From Variovorax paradoxus (GTDB lineage Bacteria; Pseudomonadota; Gammaproteobacteria; Burkholderiales; Burkholderiaceae_C): 64,000 bases of DNA. The first letter of the stretch is position 1, and each line of letters starts with the position of its first letter. The stretch covers positions 5,881,001 through 5,945,000 of the forward strand of contig NZ_JAUSXG010000001.1 in the NCBI RefSeq assembly GCF_030815855.1. Reading direction: 5' to 3'. A program made the position numbers and the translations under genes. The notes beneath the pieces are model-generated. The model saw only the letters and a list, made by a program, of their open reading frames with translations. It had not been told where the DNA came from and made no database searches. Of the stretch, positions 16,687-25,757 are shown in pieces.

Positions 16687-19665
16687 ATGCACCTGCCCAT
16701 CCCTTACCGCCCTGAAGCCGACGTCGTCTCGCACCGCCTCGCCACGCTGGCTGGCGCCCTCGACTGGACCGCCGCGGCCGCCACGGCCACGCCGTGGGTG
16801 GAGGCAGTGCGCCGCCATCCGCCGCCGTTCTGGGCCATGGAAAGCCTGCTGCGCGAATACCCGATATCCAGTGCCGAGGGGCTGGCGCTCATGCGCCTGG
16901 CCGAGGCGCTGCTTCGCGTGCCCGACGCCGCTACGGCTATCGCGCTCACGGCGGACCAACTGGGCCGCGCCGATTTCGAGGGCACGGCCGATTCCACGCT
17001 GTCACGCCTCTCCTCGGCCGCAATTGCGATGTCGAAGAAGTTCCTGCCTGAAGGCGACCACCCGCCCGGCCTCATGGCCAAGCTCGGTGCGCGCACGGTG
17101 GTGGCCGCCACGCTGCGCGCGGTGCAGTTGCTCGGGCGCCAGTTCGTGCTGGGCCAGACCATCGCCGAAGCCATGGACGAGGCCCGCTCGGCACACCGCA
17201 AGCAAGGCGCCCTGCGCTTCAGCTACGACATGCTCGGTGAAGGCGCGCGCACCGACGCCGATGCGCTGCGCTACCTGGAGAGCTACACGCATGCGATCAA
17301 CGCCATCGCAACCGGTGCCGATGCGGCACGCTCGCCCGAGCACAACGACGGCATTTCCATCAAGCTCAGCGCGCTGCATCCGCGCTATGAAGACGCGCAA
17401 CGCGAACGTGTGATGCGCGAACTGGTGCCGCGCGTGTGGCAGCTGTGCGAGCTTGCGGCCGCTGCCAACCTCAACCTCACGATCGACGCCGAAGAGGTCG
17501 ACAGGCTCGAACTGTCGCTCGACGTGTTCGAGGCGCTGGCCGTGCGCGTGGCCGCCGAGCAGCCGCAATGGCGCGGCTTCGGACTCGCGCTGCAGGCCTA
17601 CCAGACGCGTGCGCTGGAGCTGATCGAGCACGTCACTTCGGTGGCGCGCAAACACGGCCTGCGGCTGATGTGCCGCCTCGTGAAGGGCGCCTACTGGGAC
17701 GCCGAGATCAAGCGCGCCCAGGAACTGGGCCTGCCGCATTACCCCGTGTTCACGCACAAGCACCACAGCGACATCAGCTACCTGGCCTGCGCGCGCGCGC
17801 TGCTCTCGGCGTCCGACGCCGTCTATCCGCAGTTCGCCACGCACAACGCGGGCACCATCGCGGCCATCCTGCAGATGGCCGAGGCGGCCCAGGCACCGTT
17901 CGAGTTGCAGCGCCTGCATGGCATGAGCGAAGGTGTGTATCGCGAAGTCATGAAGAGCACGGCCGCGCCGGTGCGCGTGTATGCGCCGGTGGGCCAGCAC
18001 AAGGACCTGCTCGCCTACCTCGTGCGGCGCCTGCTCGAGAACGGTGCCAATTCGTCGTTCGTGAATCAGCTCGGCGACGAAGACGTGGACATCGACGAGT
18101 TGCTCATGTCGCCGCTCTGGCTCGAGCCGACGAACTCCGCCTTGCCGCTGCCGCCGGCGCTGTACGGTCCGGCGCCCATGCGGCGCAACAGCGAAGGCGC
18201 CGACCTTGCCGTCGAGTCGATGCGCGCGCCGCTGCTTGCGGCCCTGGAGACCACCGCGGTGCCCCGGGTTGCAGAGTTCGACCCGGCCGCCGCGCCGAAA
18301 GCCGTTGCGGCCAGCGCCGCCAGCTTCAAAGGCTGGCGCACGACGCCGGTCGAAACGCGCGCCGCCATGCTGCGCCAGGCCGCCGATGCACTGCAGCGTG
18401 ACTTGCCGCGCTTCTGCGCGCTGCTGGTGAAAGAGGCCTTCAAGACCTGGGGTGATGCGGTCGCCGAAGTGCGCGAGGGCGTCGACTTTCTGCGCTACTA
18501 CGCCGACGAGGCCGAGCGCATCATGCAGCCCGTGGCGCTGCCCGGCCCCACGGGCGAGAGCAACGAGTTGCGGCTCATCGCGCGCGGGCCCTGGGTGTGC
18601 ATCAGCCCGTGGAATTTTCCGCTCGCGATCTTCATGGGGCAGGTGGCGGCCGCGCTCGCCACGGGCAACACGGTGCTGGCCAAGCCGGCCGAGCAAACGC
18701 CGGCCGTTGCGCTCGAAGCCGTGAAGCTGCTGCACTCAGCCGGCGTGCCAACCGAGGCGCTGCAGTTGCTGCATGGTCCGGGCGAAACAGTGGGCGCCGC
18801 GCTGGTCGCGGCGCCCGGGGTGGCGGGCGTGGTGTTCACCGGCTCGACCCAGGTGGCCCGCATCATCCATCGCGCGCTGGCCGCCAAGGACGGCCCCATC
18901 GTGCCGCTGATCGCCGAGACCGGCGGCATCAACGCGATGCTGGTCGATTCGAGCGCGTTGCCCGAGCAGGTGGTCGATGCCGTGGTGCAGAGTGCGTTCC
19001 GTTCGGCCGGACAGCGCTGCTCGGCGCTTCGGCTGCTGGTGCTGCACGAGGGCATTGCCGATGCGGTGATCGAGATGATCCGCGGCGCGGCCGGGGAACT
19101 GGCCGCCGGAGACCCGGCCCTGCTGTCGACCGATGTGGGGCCGGTCATCGACCGCGAAGCCGCCGACAACATCCGGCGCCACCTGAAGCGGTTGGATTCG
19201 GAGGCGAAGCGCCTTCTCGCGCCGGCTTCTGCTTCAACGTTGGCGGACGGCAACCTGATTGCGCCGCAGGCCTACGAGGTGTCTTCCATCGCCAGCGTGA
19301 CCAGCGAGATCTTCGGCCCGGTGCTGCAGATTGCGCGCTGGGGCACGGGCGACCTGAGCGAACCCGCGGCGGTGATCGAGCGCATCAATGCGCTCGGCTA
19401 CGGCCTCACGCTCGGCATCCAGACCCGCATCGACTCACGCGCCCAGGCGCTGGCGTCGCGCGCGCATGTGGGCAACATCTACGTGAACCGCAACATCATC
19501 GGCGCAGTCGTCGGCGTTCAGCCCTTCGGCGGCGAAGGGCTCAGCGGCACCGGGCCCAAGGCGGGCGGGCCGCACTATCTGTACCGGTTCTGCGCCGAGC
19601 AGACGGTCACGGTCAACACCACCGCAGCCGGAGGCAATGCCGCGCTGCTGAGCGCTGTTGCATAG
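16687..19665 (+). CDS. putA: Bifunctional proline dehydrogenase / L-glutamate gamma-semialdehyde dehydrogenase PutA
   Basis: A 992-residue enzyme converting proline to glutamate. It oxidises proline with FAD in a beta/alpha barrel (about residues 170-460; LMCRLVKGAYWDAEIKRAQE, then YPQFATHNAGT). It then oxidises the semialdehyde with NAD in an aldehyde dehydrogenase domain (about 500-985; ISPWNFPLAIFMGQ, the glutamate loop AETGGIN, and the catalytic cysteine in SAGQRCSALR). The ribbon-helix-helix DNA-binding domain of enteric PutA is absent, making this the short type, consistent with the divergent Lrp-type regulator. The glutamate produced can feed the glutamate dehydrogenase gene immediately downstream. 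Confidence 0.97.
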   Translation: MHLPIPYRPEADVVSHRLATLAGALDWTAAAATATPWVEAVRRHPPPFWAMESLLREYPISSAEGLALMRLAEALLRVPDAATAIALTADQLGRADFEGTADSTLSRLSSAAIAMSKKFLPEGDHPPGLMAKLGARTVVAATLRAVQLLGRQFVLGQTIAEAMDEARSAHRKQGALRFSYDMLGEGARTDADALRYLESYTHAINAIATGADAARSPEHNDGISIKLSALHPRYEDAQRERVMRELVPRVWQLCELAAAANLNLTIDAEEVDRLELSLDVFEALAVRVAAEQPQWRGFGLALQAYQTRALELIEHVTSVARKHGLRLMCRLVKGAYWDAEIKRAQELGLPHYPVFTHKHHSDISYLACARALLSASDAVYPQFATHNAGTIAAILQMAEAAQAPFELQRLHGMSEGVYREVMKSTAAPVRVYAPVGQHKDLLAYLVRRLLENGANSSFVNQLGDEDVDIDELLMSPLWLEPTNSALPLPPALYGPAPMRRNSEGADLAVESMRAPLLAALETTAVPRVAEFDPAAAPKAVAASAASFKGWRTTPVETRAAMLRQAADALQRDLPRFCALLVKEAFKTWGDAVAEVREGVDFLRYYADEAERIMQPVALPGPTGESNELRLIARGPWVCISPWNFPLAIFMGQVAAALATGNTVLAKPAEQTPAVALEAVKLLHSAGVPTEALQLLHGPGETVGAALVAAPGVAGVVFTGSTQVARIIHRALAAKDGPIVPLIAETGGINAMLVDSSALPEQVVDAVVQSAFRSAGQRCSALRLLVLHEGIADAVIEMIRGAAGELAAGDPALLSTDVGPVIDREAADNIRRHLKRLDSEAKRLLAPASASTLADGNLIAPQAYEVSSIASVTSEIFGPVLQIARWGTGDLSEPAAVIERINALGYGLTLGIQTRIDSRAQALASRAHVGNIYVNRNIIGAVVGVQPFGGEGLSGTGPKAGGPHYLYRFCAEQTVTVNTTAAGGNAALLSAVA

Positions 19666-19836
19666 GGAGGCGGGACAGGGAATTCCTTTGTTCTCGGACG
19701 CGCACGGCAGGCCTGTGCGCGGCGCCCGCAAGGTCAAACCTCTCTTGCATAACCGCCATCGCGGCGCGCATAAGCCATGGCGCGCCGGGCGCGAGAGGTC
19801 TATCGTTGCGGCCATCCGACCAACCAAGGGATTCCC

Positions 19837-21108
19837 ATGAGTGAAAAGCTCTCCTTCGTCAATCCGACCGCCAACAGCCCCTGGGGCACCTACCTCTCGC
19901 AGGTCGACCGCGTGGTGCCGTACCTCGGCCCGCTGGCCCGCTGGGTCGAAACGCTCAAGCGCCCCAAGCGCGCGCTGATCGTCGACGTGCCGATCGAGAT
20001 GGACGACGGCACCATCGCCCATTTCGAGGGCTACCGCGTTCAGCACAACATGAGCCGCGGCCCGGGCAAGGGCGGCGTGCGCTTCCACCCCGATGTCACG
20101 CTCGAGGAAGTAATGGCCCTGTCGGCCTGGATGACCATCAAGACCGCCGCGGTGAACCTGCCGTACGGCGGTGCCAAGGGCGGTATCCGCGTCGATCCGA
20201 AGAAGCTGTCGCTGCAGGAGCTGGAAAAAATCACCCGCCGCTACACCAGCGAGATCGGCATCATCATCGGCCCGCACACCGACATTCCCGCGCCCGACGT
20301 CAACACCAACGGCCAGATCATGGCGTGGATGATGGACACCTATTCGATGAACACCGGCGGCACGGCCACCGGCGTCGTCACCGGCAAGCCGCTGCACCTG
20401 GGCGGATCGCTGGGCCGCGTCAAGGCCACGGGCCGCGGCGTGTTCGTGACCGGGCGCGAAGCGGCCCGCCGCCTGGGCATGGACCTGCGCGGCGCGCGCA
20501 TTGCGGTGCAGGGCTTCGGCAACGTGGGTTCGGTCGCGGCCGAACTCTTTGCGGAAGCGGGCGCCAAGATCGTCGCGGTGCAGGACCACACCGGCACCAT
20601 CGTGAACACCAACGGCCTCGATCTTTCGAAGCTGATTCCCGTGGCCAACAAGGAGGGCGTGATCGCCTTCAAGGGCGGCGACGTGGTGCCCAACGAAGCC
20701 TTCTGGGACACCGCCTGCGACATCCTGATCCCGGCTGCGCTCGAAGGCCAGATCACTGCCGAGCGCGCACAGAAGACCACGGCCAAGCTGGTGCTCGAAG
20801 GCGCCAACGGCCCCACGGTGCCGACGGCCGACGACATCCTCGCTGAACGCGGCGTGCTGGTGGTGCCCGACGTGATCTGCAACGCCGGCGGCGTGACGGT
20901 GAGCTACTTCGAATGGGTGCAGGACTTCTCGTCCTTCTTCTGGGACGAGGACGAGATCAACGTGCGGCTCGACCGCATCATGATGAACGCGCTCAACCAG
21001 ATCTGGGACACGGCCGACAAGCACAAGATTTCGCTGCGCACTGCCACTTATGCGGTCGCTTGCGAGCGCATCCTGATGGCTCGTCAGGAGCGCGGACTGT
21101 ATCCCTGA
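19837..21108 (+). CDS. Glutamate dehydrogenase (Glu/Leu/Phe/Val dehydrogenase family)
   Basis: A 423-residue NAD(P)-dependent glutamate dehydrogenase. Substrate domain: [20 protein letters not shown] and the active-site lysine in [10 protein letters not shown]. Rossmann domain: [20 protein letters not shown], then [17 protein letters not shown] near the end. Length and motifs fit the smaller hexameric class, which usually runs in the catabolic direction to 2-oxoglutarate plus ammonia. I chose ATG 19837 (AAGGGA upstream); the extra 20 codons back to 19777 are not conserved. Its place after putA suggests coupled proline-to-2-oxoglutarate catabolism, although a 171-bp gap allows its own promoter. 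Confidence 0.95.
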   Translation: MSEKLSFVNPTANSPWGTYLSQVDRVVPYLGPLARWVETLKRPKRALIVDVPIEMDDGTIAHFEGYRVQHNMSRGPGKGGVRFHPDVTLEEVMALSAWMTIKTAAVNLPYGGAKGGIRVDPKKLSLQELEKITRRYTSEIGIIIGPHTDIPAPDVNTNGQIMAWMMDTYSMNTGGTATGVVTGKPLHLGGSLGRVKATGRGVFVTGREAARRLGMDLRGARIAVQGFGNVGSVAAELFAEAGAKIVAVQDHTGTIVNTNGLDLSKLIPVANKEGVIAFKGGDVVPNEAFWDTACDILIPAALEGQITAERAQKTTAKLVLEGANGPTVPTADDILAERGVLVVPDVICNAGGVTVSYFEWVQDFSSFFWDEDEINVRLDRIMMNALNQIWDTADKHKISLRTATYAVACERILMARQERGLYP

Positions 21109-21139
21109 TTCGCTGAAGCAAGGTTGTACGCTCGGGGGG

Positions 21140-21793
21140 ATGAGCACCACCCTCGAGCAACAACTTCCCTCCATTCCCGAAGACGGTCTTGCCCGCCTGC
21201 AGGCCCTGCTCGCCAGCGGGCAGCGCAAGCTGCTCGGCCTGGTCGGCGCGCCCGGTGCGGGCAAGTCCACGCTGGCATCGGCGCTGCTCCAGGCGGTGGG
21301 CGCCGACCGCGCGCAGGTCGTGCCGATGGACGGCTTCCATCTGGCCAACGTCGAGCTGCAACGGCTCGGCCGCGCTGACCGCAAGGGTGCTCCCGACACC
21401 TTCGACAGCGCCGGCTACGTCGCACTGCTGCAGCGGCTGCGCGAGCAGGGGCCGACGGATCCCATCGTCTACGCCCCCGAATTCCGCCGCGAGATCGAGG
21501 AGCCGATCGCCGGCGCGATCGCGGTGCTGCCGCACACCCAACTGGTCATCACCGAAGGCAACTACCTGCTGCACGATGCCGGCCCATGGGCCGGTGCGGC
21601 CGCCATGCTCGACGAGGTCTGGTATGTCGACATCGACGATGCGGTGCGCGAGGAGCGCCTGCTGAGGCGGCACCAGCAGTTCGGCCGCAGCCCCGAGGCC
21701 GCGCGAGAATGGGTGGCCGGCACCGATGCGCCCAATGCACGGCTGATTGCCGCAACGCGAGTGCGCGCGGACTTCGTGCTGCACTGGTCCTGA
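21140..21793 (+). CDS. P-loop nucleoside/nucleotide kinase family protein
   Basis: A 217-residue P-loop kinase of the phosphoribulokinase/uridine kinase/pantothenate kinase fold. Walker A is GAPGAGKST (about 36-44), followed by VVPMDGFHLANVEL with the catalytic aspartate, and ITEGNYLLHD where the family holds a second catalytic element. Members with this pattern are annotated broadly (fructose-type kinase or nucleoside kinase), and the substrate cannot be told from sequence. It follows the glutamate dehydrogenase gene by 31 bp on the same strand and may be co-transcribed, without an obvious functional link. Confidence 0.82.
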   Translation: MSTTLEQQLPSIPEDGLARLQALLASGQRKLLGLVGAPGAGKSTLASALLQAVGADRAQVVPMDGFHLANVELQRLGRADRKGAPDTFDSAGYVALLQRLREQGPTDPIVYAPEFRREIEEPIAGAIAVLPHTQLVITEGNYLLHDAGPWAGAAAMLDEVWYVDIDDAVREERLLRRHQQFGRSPEAAREWVAGTDAPNARLIAATRVRADFVLHWS

Positions 21794-21894
21794 AAATTCT
21801 CCTGCGCTCCGGGGAACGCCGGCGCGGCGCGATGCTCGAATCCTCGCCGGCGGCGCCGCAAGGCCAGCCGGTTAGCATTCGCCGCCGCCGCTTC

Positions 21895-22584
21895 ATGACG
21901 ACCATGCACCCCCATCTCTCTTCTGCTTTTTCAGTTCTTCGCGCTCCGGTTCTCGTGCTGAGCCTGTTGTCCGCCCTGGTGCTCGCCGGCTGCGGCAGCA
22001 GTACGCACCGCATTTCCTACGAGACCGAGGAGTTCGACTCCACCACCACCCACACGCGCACCTACGCGGCCACCGAAGCCCAGACCTGCGAGGCCGCACG
22101 CCGCGCGCTGCTGAGCCAGGGCTACATGATCAACGCCGCCAACACCGACCTGGTGACGGGCCGCAAGAGCTTCCAGCCGGCCTCGGAGGTGCATGTCGAG
22201 GTCGAGTTCCGCGTGGTGTGCGCGCGCGAAGGCGGCAAGCCCGGCAAGCGCAGCACCGTGGCGTTTGCAACCGCGCTGCAGGACCGCTACGGCATCAAGA
22301 AGGTCAACAGTTCGGCCAGCGTGGGCGTGGGCGCCTTCGGCTCGCTCTCGCTGCCTTTTGCCGGCAGCGACGACGCGATGGTCAAGGTGGCCAGCGAGAC
22401 GCTGACCGACGAACTCTTCTACGACCGCTTCTTTGCGCTGCTCGACCGCTTCCTCGAAGGTCAGGGCGGCGAAGAACCCGAGGCGCCCAGCGTGGCGCCC
22501 GAAGCGCCACGGCCGGCCGCGCCGCTGAACCCCGCAGCGCCGGCCACCACCTTTCCGGTGAAGCCGGTTCCCAGCCCGGGCTGA
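21895..22584 (+). CDS. DUF2242-family lipoprotein
   Basis: A 229-residue predicted lipoprotein. A signal peptide ends at the lipobox LAGC (about Cys35), after which comes a conserved domain beginning HRISYETEEFDS and containing CEAARRALLSQGYMI, which I recognise as the betaproteobacterial DUF2242 family of unknown function. The C-terminal 45 residues are proline/alanine-rich. ATG 21895 is used; ATG 21904 three codons later is as likely, and no good ribosome-binding site precedes either. It converges with the arginase gene with 16 bp between stops. Confidence 0.8.
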   Translation: MTTMHPHLSSAFSVLRAPVLVLSLLSALVLAGCGSSTHRISYETEEFDSTTTHTRTYAATEAQTCEAARRALLSQGYMINAANTDLVTGRKSFQPASEVHVEVEFRVVCAREGGKPGKRSTVAFATALQDRYGIKKVNSSASVGVGAFGSLSLPFAGSDDAMVKVASETLTDELFYDRFFALLDRFLEGQGGEEPEAPSVAPEAPRPAAPLNPAAPATTFPVKPVPSPG

Positions 22585-22600
22585 TCGCGCGCCAGGAACG

Positions 22601-23524
22601 TCAGCGCACCAGCGTCGACTTTCCGAAAAGGCTCTCGATCAGCTCCACCGCCACCTCACCGGTCTGGTTGCGCACGTCGAGCGCGGGGTTGAGCTCCACC
22701 ACGTCGAGCGAGCCGAGCCGGCCGGTGTCCGAGATCATCTCCATGCACAGCTGCATCTCGCGGTAGGTCGGCCCGCCGCGCACGCCGGTGCCCACGCCGG
22801 GCGCGATGTTCGGGTCGAGGCAGTCGAGGTCGAAGCTCACGTGCAGATGGGTGTCTTCGTCCACGTCCTGCAGCGCCTCGGTCATGGTGGTGCGCATGCC
22901 GTGCTCGTCGATGTGGCGCATGTCGAACACGTGCAGGCCCAGGGTGCGGATGGCCTCTTTCTCGTCCGCGTCGACGCTGCGGATGCCGATGAAGCGGATG
23001 GCATCGTGCTCCAGCGCCGCGCGCTCGCCGCTCCAGCCGGTGAGCACCGCCGGTCCATGGCCGAGCAGGCACGACACGGGCATGCCGTGCAGGTTGCCGC
23101 TCGGGCTGGTGGTTTCGGTGTTGACGTCGGAGTGCGCGTCGAGCCACACCACGCGCAGCTTCTTGCCGCGCTTGCGCGCATGCCAGGCCACGGCGCTGAT
23201 CGAGCCGATGGCCAGGCAATGGTCGCCGCCCATCATGAGCGGCACGTGGCCGGTGCCCAGCGCGGTATCGACGGCAGCGTAGACCGAGCGGTTCCAGGCA
23301 ATCACCTCGTCGAGATGGCGCAGTCCGTTGGCCGGCGCGGTCCAGGGGGTGGCCGGGCCCGCGAGGTTGCCGCGGTCGATGACGGTGAAGCCTTGCCGCG
23401 CCAGCGCCTCGGGCAGGCCGGCCACGCGCAGGGCATCGGGGCCCATGCCCGCGCCGCGCACGCTGGCGCCGATGTCGGTGGGCGCGCCGATCAGTTCGAG
23501 GGTGATGCCGTTGCCGTTGCTCAT
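22601..23524 (-). CDS. rocF: Arginase
   Basis: A 307-residue ureohydrolase hydrolysing arginine to ornithine and urea at a two-manganese centre. Metal ligands appear in GGDHCLAIGS (about 103), DAHSDVNTE (about 128-136) and SFDLDCLDP (about 233). The opening LIGAPTDIGASVRGAGMGP is typical of true arginases rather than agmatinases. Its ATG overlaps the TGA of the upstream peptidase gene by four bases (ATGA), so the two are translationally coupled. The symbol follows the family; E. coli-type naming does not apply. Confidence 0.93.
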   Translation of the reverse strand: MSNGNGITLELIGAPTDIGASVRGAGMGPDALRVAGLPEALARQGFTVIDRGNLAGPATPWTAPANGLRHLDEVIAWNRSVYAAVDTALGTGHVPLMMGGDHCLAIGSISAVAWHARKRGKKLRVVWLDAHSDVNTETTSPSGNLHGMPVSCLLGHGPAVLTGWSGERAALEHDAIRFIGIRSVDADEKEAIRTLGLHVFDMRHIDEHGMRTTMTEALQDVDEDTHLHVSFDLDCLDPNIAPGVGTGVRGGPTYREMQLCMEMISDTGRLGSLDVVELNPALDVRNQTGEVAVELIESLFGKSTLVR

Positions 23525-25572
23525 GTCGGTGTCCGTCCGATGTGCTTCCACAGGTAGGCGTAGCCCAGGGCATCCATGAAGGCCGATTCCTTGTTGTCTG
23601 TTGCCGCGCTGTGGCCGCCTTCCATGTTCTCGTAGAAGCTGGCGTCGTAGCCCATGGCCGCCAGCTTTGCGTACATCTTGCGCGCATGCACCGGACCCAC
23701 GCGGTCGTCGCGGGTCGAGGTGGTGAAGAGCGCCGGCGGGTAGGGCTGGCCCTTCTTGGCGTTCTCGTAGGGCGAGAAGGCCTGGATCCATGCCCATTCT
23801 TCGGGCTGGTCGGGGTCGCCGTATTCGGCAATCCACGATGCGCCCGCCGACAGGTGGGTGTAGCGCCGCATGTCGAGCAGCGCCACCTCGCTCACGATGG
23901 CGCCGTAGAGCTTGGGGTACAGGGTGAGCATATTGCCCATCAGCAGGCCGCCGTTGCTGCCGCCCATCGCGCCCAGGTGCTGCGGCGAGGTGATGTTGCG
24001 CGCAATGAGGTGCTCCGACACGGCGGCGAAGTCTTCGCAGGTGCGCAGCCGGTTCTCTTGCAGCGCGGCCTGGTGCCAGCGCGGCCCGTACTCGCCGCCG
24101 CCGCGAATGTTGGCGACCACGTAGACGCCGCCCTGCTCGAGCCATGCGCGGCCGATGGCGCCGCTGTAGCTCGGCTGCAGCGAGATCTCGAAGCCGCCGT
24201 AGGCGTATTGCAGCGTCGGGTTCTTGCCATCGGCCTGCAGGTTCTTCGGGGAGATTTCGAAATACGGCACGCGCGTGCCGTCCTTCGAGGTGGCGAAGTG
24301 CTGGCTCACGCGGTAGCGCGAGGCGTCGAAGAAGCCGGGGCTGTCTTTCAGCGGTTCGGGTTCGCCCTTGCCGATGGTGCCGATGTACAGCGTGGTCGGC
24401 TGCAGGAAGCCGCTCACGGTCAGAAAATAGTCGTCGTTCTCGTCTTCGTCGATGCCGCCCGCCGCAATGGTCGAAAGCTCGGGCGCGCCGCCCAGGCTCT
24501 CGCGCTTCCAATCACCCGCCTGCGGGGTGAGCACTTCGAGCTTGTTCACCACGTCGTGCATCACGTTGAGAATCAGGTGATTGCGGGTCCACGAATGGTC
24601 GTCGAGCGCGGTGGTGTCGTCGGGCTCGAACAGCACGGTGATCTCGCGCTGGCCGGCCATGTAGTCGTCGAATCTCGCGGCCAAGAGCGAGCCCGGCTTG
24701 TAGGTGGTGCCGCCCACGGTCCAGGGACTGCGCGGCTCGACCAGCATCCATTCGCGCGTGACCTCGGTGTTGGAATCGTCGGGCACGTCGACCTTCGCGA
24801 GCCGGCCGTCGGCATGGCGCAGCCAGGTTTCGCTGTCGTAGAAATCCATCTGGCGCGAGACGAAGTCGCGTTCGAAGCCGGGCGTGTTGTCACGCCAGGC
24901 GCTCACGGTCATGTCGTCGGCGCTGCCTTCGTACACCGTCGGCGCGCTGTCCAGCGGCGTGCCGCGCTTCCACTCCTTGACGATGCGCGGGTAGCTGGAG
25001 CTGGTCATCGAGCCGGGGCCGAAATCGGTGGCCACGTAGAGGTGGTCGATATCCTTCCACGCCACGTTGCTCTTGGCCTCGGGCAGCGTGAAACCGCCCT
25101 CGACGAACTGCTTGAGTTCCAGGTCGAACTCGCGCACCACGTTGGCGTCGGCGCCGCCGCGCGAGAGCGAAACCAGGCAGCGCTTGTATTCGGGCTGCAG
25201 GCATTGCGCGCCGTGCCAGACCCAGTTTTCCTTGTCGGCCTCGGCCAGCGCGTCGAGGTCGAGCACGGTTTCCCATTCGGGCTGCGGCTTGCGGTATTCG
25301 GCCAGCGTGGTGCGCCGCCACAGGCCCTTGGGGTTTTTCTTGTCGCGCCAGAAGTTGTAGAACAGCGGGCCGATCTTGCGCACCATCGGAATGCGGTCGT
25401 CCGAATCGAGCACTTCGAGAATGCCCTTCTCGAGCCTTTCGAAGGCGGGCGACTGCGCGTAGCGCTGCACCGTCTTCGCGTTGTGCTGCCGGGCCCATTC
25501 GAGCTGTTCGGCGCCATCGATGTCTTCGAGCCAAAGGAACTCGTCGGTCTGCGTGGAAGAGGGTGAGGTCAT
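23521..25572 (-). CDS. Prolyl oligopeptidase family serine peptidase (S9)
   Basis: A 683-residue S9-family peptidase. The N-terminal two thirds form a beta-propeller, beginning EFLWLEDIDGAEQLEWARQH as in oligopeptidase/prolyl-oligopeptidase relatives. The C-terminal alpha/beta hydrolase domain has the nucleophile in MGGSNGGLLMG (about 541), the aspartate in STRDDRVGPVHARK, and the histidine in EGGHSAATD. No signal peptide is visible, so it is probably cytoplasmic and cleaves short proline-containing peptides. ATG 25572 is selected; the open frame extends upstream without conservation. Coupling to arginase suggests joint use of peptide-derived amino acids. Confidence 0.93.
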   Translation of the reverse strand: MTSPSSTQTDEFLWLEDIDGAEQLEWARQHNAKTVQRYAQSPAFERLEKGILEVLDSDDRIPMVRKIGPLFYNFWRDKKNPKGLWRRTTLAEYRKPQPEWETVLDLDALAEADKENWVWHGAQCLQPEYKRCLVSLSRGGADANVVREFDLELKQFVEGGFTLPEAKSNVAWKDIDHLYVATDFGPGSMTSSSYPRIVKEWKRGTPLDSAPTVYEGSADDMTVSAWRDNTPGFERDFVSRQMDFYDSETWLRHADGRLAKVDVPDDSNTEVTREWMLVEPRSPWTVGGTTYKPGSLLAARFDDYMAGQREITVLFEPDDTTALDDHSWTRNHLILNVMHDVVNKLEVLTPQAGDWKRESLGGAPELSTIAAGGIDEDENDDYFLTVSGFLQPTTLYIGTIGKGEPEPLKDSPGFFDASRYRVSQHFATSKDGTRVPYFEISPKNLQADGKNPTLQYAYGGFEISLQPSYSGAIGRAWLEQGGVYVVANIRGGGEYGPRWHQAALQENRLRTCEDFAAVSEHLIARNITSPQHLGAMGGSNGGLLMGNMLTLYPKLYGAIVSEVALLDMRRYTHLSAGASWIAEYGDPDQPEEWAWIQAFSPYENAKKGQPYPPALFTTSTRDDRVGPVHARKMYAKLAAMGYDASFYENMEGGHSAATDNKESAFMDALGYAYLWKHIGRTPT

Positions 25573-25757
25573 GAGCGCAGTGTACGAATCCGGTGTGAAA
25601 GCGTGCATGCCCCCGTCGGCAGAGCGGAAGCTACTGAATTCATAGCGCCTGCATGGGCTCGGGACAAACCCGCGTTCGACGTTTTCGCACCGGTCCGCGG
25701 GGCTGCCCACGGGTATCCTGCCGAACGGCGCCTGCGCACGACAAGGAGACATGCCAA

